From Actinomyces respiraculi (GTDB taxonomy: Bacteria > Actinomycetota > Actinomycetes > Actinomycetales > Actinomycetaceae), in NCBI RefSeq assembly GCF_014595995.2, contig NZ_CP063989.1, positions 1,550,001 to 1,614,000 on the forward strand: DNA of 64,000 nucleotides. The letters run 5' to 3'. Numbering within the stretch: position 1 is the stretch's first letter; each line of letters opens with the position of its first letter. The notes under the pieces were generated by a model. The model was not told the origin of the DNA and ran no database searches. It saw only the letters and a list, made by a program, of their open reading frames with translations. The position numbers and the translations under genes were made by a program. Shown in pieces: positions 61,458-64,000 of this stretch.

Positions 61458-62637
61458 CGCCGTCGGCCTCCTCATCACGGGTGCCGCCAAGGACGGGGGT
61501 GGCGTCCACGGGCTGTTTGGCGAGGCTATCGCGCAGGACGCGGCGGACCTTGCGGTCCGTGCTCGTGCGCTCCTTGACGTCCTCGGGCAGCCAGTAGCCG
61601 CCCTCGTCGTAGGCGCCGCGGGCGGGCGGGCGCTTACGGGTCAGCGGTGTGGAGCCGGCGGCCAGGCGGCGGGCAGTGAGCAGGAAGCCCGTGTGAGCGA
61701 CCATCGTGTGGTCCGGGCGCACCGACAGGCCGTCCACATTCCAGGTGCGCACCATCGACTCCCAGGACTCGGGCTCGGTGAACAGCGCGGAGTGCCGCAG
61801 CGCCTCGACGGTACGCGAGAGCTGGGTCGTGGTGGCGACGTAGGCGAGGAACACCCCACCGGGCACGAGCACACGGGCGCTGGCGGCGATGTTCTCCCAG
61901 GGGGCGAGCATGTCCAGCACGACGCGGTCGACGCTCGCATCGGTGACGCGGGCGGCGGTGACCTCGGCGAAGTCACCGGTGCGCAGCTCCCAGGCGGGGT
62001 GGTGGCGACCGAACCAGGAGTCAACGTTGGAGGCGGCGATCTGGGCGAAGTCGGTGCGCCGCTCAATGGACAGCAGGTGGCCGCTCTCCCCAATGGCGGA
62101 CAGCAGGTTCATCGTCAAGGCGCCGGAGCCGACGCCGGCCTCGAGCACACGGGCCCCGGGGAAGATGTCTCCCAGGGCGATGATCTGGCCGGAGTCCTTG
62201 GCATAGACGACCTGGGCGCCGCGGGGCATGGACAGGACGTAGTCCGCCAGCAGGGGGCGCAGCAGGAGCAGCTCATGGCCGGAGGCGGTGGTCAGGACCG
62301 TGCCCTCGTCCAGGCCGACGACGTCGCGGTGGTGGAAGGAGCCGCGCCCGGACTGGAAGTAGCCGTGTGGGTCGAGCTGGAAGGTGTGCTTGGAGCCCTT
62401 GACGTCCGTGACCTGGACGCGCTCGCCGTAGTGGAGGGGGCCGCGGCGCCCGGCCTGGCCCAGGACGTCCTGGGTGAGCATGCGCGGGGGCAGCTTGGGC
62501 GCCGACTGCTTGGGCTCGGAGGGGTCGTGCTCGTCGTAGCGCGAGGGTGCCGTGGGGATGACGACCGTGTCCCGGGCGGGGTCGTGGGCGGGGGGCGGCG
62601 TCGTGGGGTCGACGTGCTCGGGCTGCGTGTCACTCAT
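61450..62637 (-). CDS. trmI: tRNA (adenine-58-N1)-methyltransferase
   Basis: The 395-residue SAM-dependent enzyme methylates A58 in the tRNA T loop. LDPHGYFQSGRGSFHHRDVVG, VLEAGVGSGALTMNLLSAIG (SAM binding), DRVVLDMLAPWE and FLAYVATTTQLSRTVEAL are family signatures. N- and C-terminal tails are variable. TACACT lies 8 nt upstream of the ATG at 62637. It is the first gene of the trmI-arc-dop-pup-pafA operon, the same order as in many actinobacteria. Confidence 0.93.
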   Translation of the reverse strand: MSDTQPEHVDPTTPPPAHDPARDTVVIPTAPSRYDEHDPSEPKQSAPKLPPRMLTQDVLGQAGRRGPLHYGERVQVTDVKGSKHTFQLDPHGYFQSGRGSFHHRDVVGLDEGTVLTTASGHELLLLRPLLADYVLSMPRGAQVVYAKDSGQIIALGDIFPGARVLEAGVGSGALTMNLLSAIGESGHLLSIERRTDFAQIAASNVDSWFGRHHPAWELRTGDFAEVTAARVTDASVDRVVLDMLAPWENIAASARVLVPGGVFLAYVATTTQLSRTVEALRHSALFTEPESWESMVRTWNVDGLSVRPDHTMVAHTGFLLTARRLAAGSTPLTRKRPPARGAYDEGGYWLPEDVKERTSTDRKVRRVLRDSLAKQPVDATPVLGGTRDEEADGDA

Positions 62638-62645
62638 CGCAGCGC

Positions 62646-62651
62646 AGTGTA
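62646..62651 (-). promoter_or_regulatory. -10 element of the trmI-arc-dop-pup-pafA operon
   Basis: TACACT lies 8 nt before the trmI ATG, with no Shine-Dalgarno sequence between. Confidence 0.45.
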
Positions 62652-62774
62652 GTGAGCGGGTTCTGGGTCCCGCTGCACCGTCCACGAGAAAGGGGCACGG
62701 CCACGATCAGCTCGTCCGCACGGCCCGCATCAGAGGGTGCCGACCCGCCTGTGGGCCACATGCCCCGGGGACAC

Positions 62775-63899
62775 TCACCGGGCCCCGGTGGGTACCGCCC
62801 CGAGGACTGAGCCGCTCTCGACCACGAGCAGCCAGCGCGAGACGCTGCGAGCCGCCTGGAGCGCGGCAGCGGCCTGCTCCCCCACCACCTGGGTGGTGAC
62901 GGCGCGGGCGGGCAGGGCCGTGCACACCTGGCCGGCGGTGGCGACGTGCTCGTCCAGCGGCCCGAGCTCCTCCAGGCCGACGGCGTCAATGGTGCCGAGG
63001 AGGCGTGCGCCGTCGGACACGAGCACGAGCCGGGCGCCGTCGGACAGGACGGCGTGCACCCGGCTCACGGTCGCCGTGGCGCCGACGGTGGCCACGGGCT
63101 GGAGGAGGCCTCGCAGGTCGAGGCTCGCGGCGGCCCGGTTCCTTCCACCCAGGCCCAGAACCGTCCAGCAGGTGGAGGCGATGGGCCAGGCCACAAGGAC
63201 GACGATCATGAGGTCGAAGGCGTCGGGCTGGCGGTGCACAAGCAGCAGGGGGCGCAGCACCCAGTACCAGGCGATGAGGGCGACGACGCCGAGCCCTCCC
63301 CAGGCGGCGACCTGAAGACCCAGACGACGGCGGCCACTCAGCTGCTCCACCAGCGCGGCCAGGGCGTGGCCGCCGTCGAGCGGCAGCCCGGGCAGGGCGT
63401 TGAAGACGGCCAGGGCGAGGTTGACCCAGCTCAGGGCCCACAGGGTGAAGGAGATCCCCAGGGGCAGGGCGAGGGAGAGGACGCTGAAAGCCCCGCGGCA
63501 CAGTGCCCACAGCACGAGGTTGGTCACCGGCCCCGCGAGGGAGGTCAGCATGTCTTTCCAGGGCCGCCAGTTGGTGGCGGGGCCGAAGGTCGTGCGCCCG
63601 CCCCACAGGTGCAGCTGGTACAGGACCGGGCGGCGGCCCAGAAGGGTGCCGGTCAGCCCGTGGGCGAGCTCGTGGAGCAGGATGCTCACGGCCACGCCCA
63701 TGACGGTGAGCACGACGACGCCGACGACGGCGACCCAGCCGAGTGCACCGAGGTAGGAGCGGACCGTTGGCAGCCAGGAGCCGGCGAGGAGCAGGCCCAG
63801 CAGCAGGGAGGTGGGGGCGACGACGATGGGGGCGCCACCGACCGTGCCGAGGACCCATCCCTGGGTGCTGGTGCGTGCGGGTCGCTGTGTCGGGGTCAT
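62775..63899 (-). CDS. Site-2-protease-type (M50) metalloprotease with C-terminal CBS-like region
   Basis: The 374-residue membrane protein has six or so hydrophobic segments. The zinc motif HELAHG lies at about residue 76 and the third ligand in NALPGLPLDGGHALAAL. The C-terminal 110 residues (VSRVHAVLSDGARLVLVSDG, LGTIDAVGLEELG) resemble a CBS pair, as in Rip3-type proteases. It would cleave a membrane protein within the bilayer; the substrate is unknown. TAGGCT lies 7 nt before the ATG. Confidence 0.88.
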   Translation of the reverse strand: MTPTQRPARTSTQGWVLGTVGGAPIVVAPTSLLLGLLLAGSWLPTVRSYLGALGWVAVVGVVVLTVMGVAVSILLHELAHGLTGTLLGRRPVLYQLHLWGGRTTFGPATNWRPWKDMLTSLAGPVTNLVLWALCRGAFSVLSLALPLGISFTLWALSWVNLALAVFNALPGLPLDGGHALAALVEQLSGRRRLGLQVAAWGGLGVVALIAWYWVLRPLLLVHRQPDAFDLMIVVLVAWPIASTCWTVLGLGGRNRAAASLDLRGLLQPVATVGATATVSRVHAVLSDGARLVLVSDGARLLGTIDAVGLEELGPLDEHVATAGQVCTALPARAVTTQVVGEQAAAALQAARSVSRWLLVVESGSVLGAVPTGAR

Positions 63900-63906
63900 G
63901 ACCGGG

Positions 63907-63912
63907 AGCCTA
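63907..63912 (-). promoter_or_regulatory. -10 element of the M50 protease gene (predicted leaderless)
   Basis: TAGGCT plus a 7-nt spacer (CCCGGTC) leads to the ATG at 63899. Confidence 0.5.
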
Positions 63913-64000
63913 ACGGTGGCACGGGTGGGACAAGCGCACCGGGCTCCACAGCGTCGCAGGGTGCGGCCGTGCGCGCCCGGCTTGGGGAGACATGTCAGCG

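Overview
The window is about 64 kb of high-GC DNA with typical actinobacterial gene content and gene order: Pup ligase and depupylase, WhiA, an ANTAR response regulator between polA and pyk, and the run uvrC-rapZ-yvcK-whiA-gap-pgk-tpi-secG. The Cmk-Der fusion, the eukaryote-type UDP-glucose pyrophosphorylase and the absence of proteasome genes beside pup fit an Actinomyces-like member of the Actinomycetaceae. That assignment is an inference; there is no rRNA gene here to confirm it.

Layout. 1-2.3 kb is the end of an accessory element beside a tRNA-Pro gene: a partial AbiEii-type toxin, a gene-free stretch with a long inverted repeat, an integrase fragment joined to a WYL-regulator fragment, and an excisionase. 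2.5-5.6 kb carries pgi, a broken hicB and two VOC-fold genes. 5.8-14.9 kb is a minus-strand block: cmk-der, a ketopantoate-reductase-like gene, tyrA, rluB, scpB, scpA, parA, xerD and secG. 15-25.3 kb holds tpiA, pgk, gap, whiA, yvcK, rapZ, a GH1 glycosidase and uvrC. 25.3-25.8 kb holds four tRNAs. 25.9-33.3 kb has a UDP-glucose pyrophosphorylase, a DUF2339 membrane protein, uvrA and a YciI protein. 33.4-37.3 kb is a metal module: a P-type ATPase and TerC behind a yybP-ykoY (manganese) riboswitch. 37.3-50.9 kb holds uvrB, coaE (with an unusual N-terminal domain), a hypothetical gene, rpsA, polA, a thioesterase, a PdtaR-like regulator, tRNA-Leu, pyk and lgt. 51-54.1 kb holds a TrpC-like gene lacking key residues, hisI, two small membrane-protein genes and hisF. 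54.1-63.9 kb is the pupylation locus: an FKBP-like membrane protein, pafA, pup, dop, arc, trmI and an M50 protease.

The genes mostly serve central carbon metabolism (pgi, tpiA, pgk, gap, pyk), DNA repair (uvrA, uvrB, uvrC, polA), chromosome maintenance (parA, scpAB, xerD), translation (rpsA, rluB, trmI, der) and protein tagging. The items most worth a second look are: (1) a TrpC homologue in the his/trp position that has lost several catalytic residues while trpA and trpB are absent; (2) a dephospho-CoA kinase carrying an apparently inactivated pyroglutamyl-peptidase-like domain; (3) a Pup locus with prcBA missing and an ARC ATPase without the proteasome-docking tail; (4) a manganese riboswitch with a visible start-site-sequestering helix in front of terC and a P-type ATPase; and (5) a recurring promoter layout in which a TANNNT hexamer sits 6-8 nt before the start codon, predicting many leaderless mRNAs.
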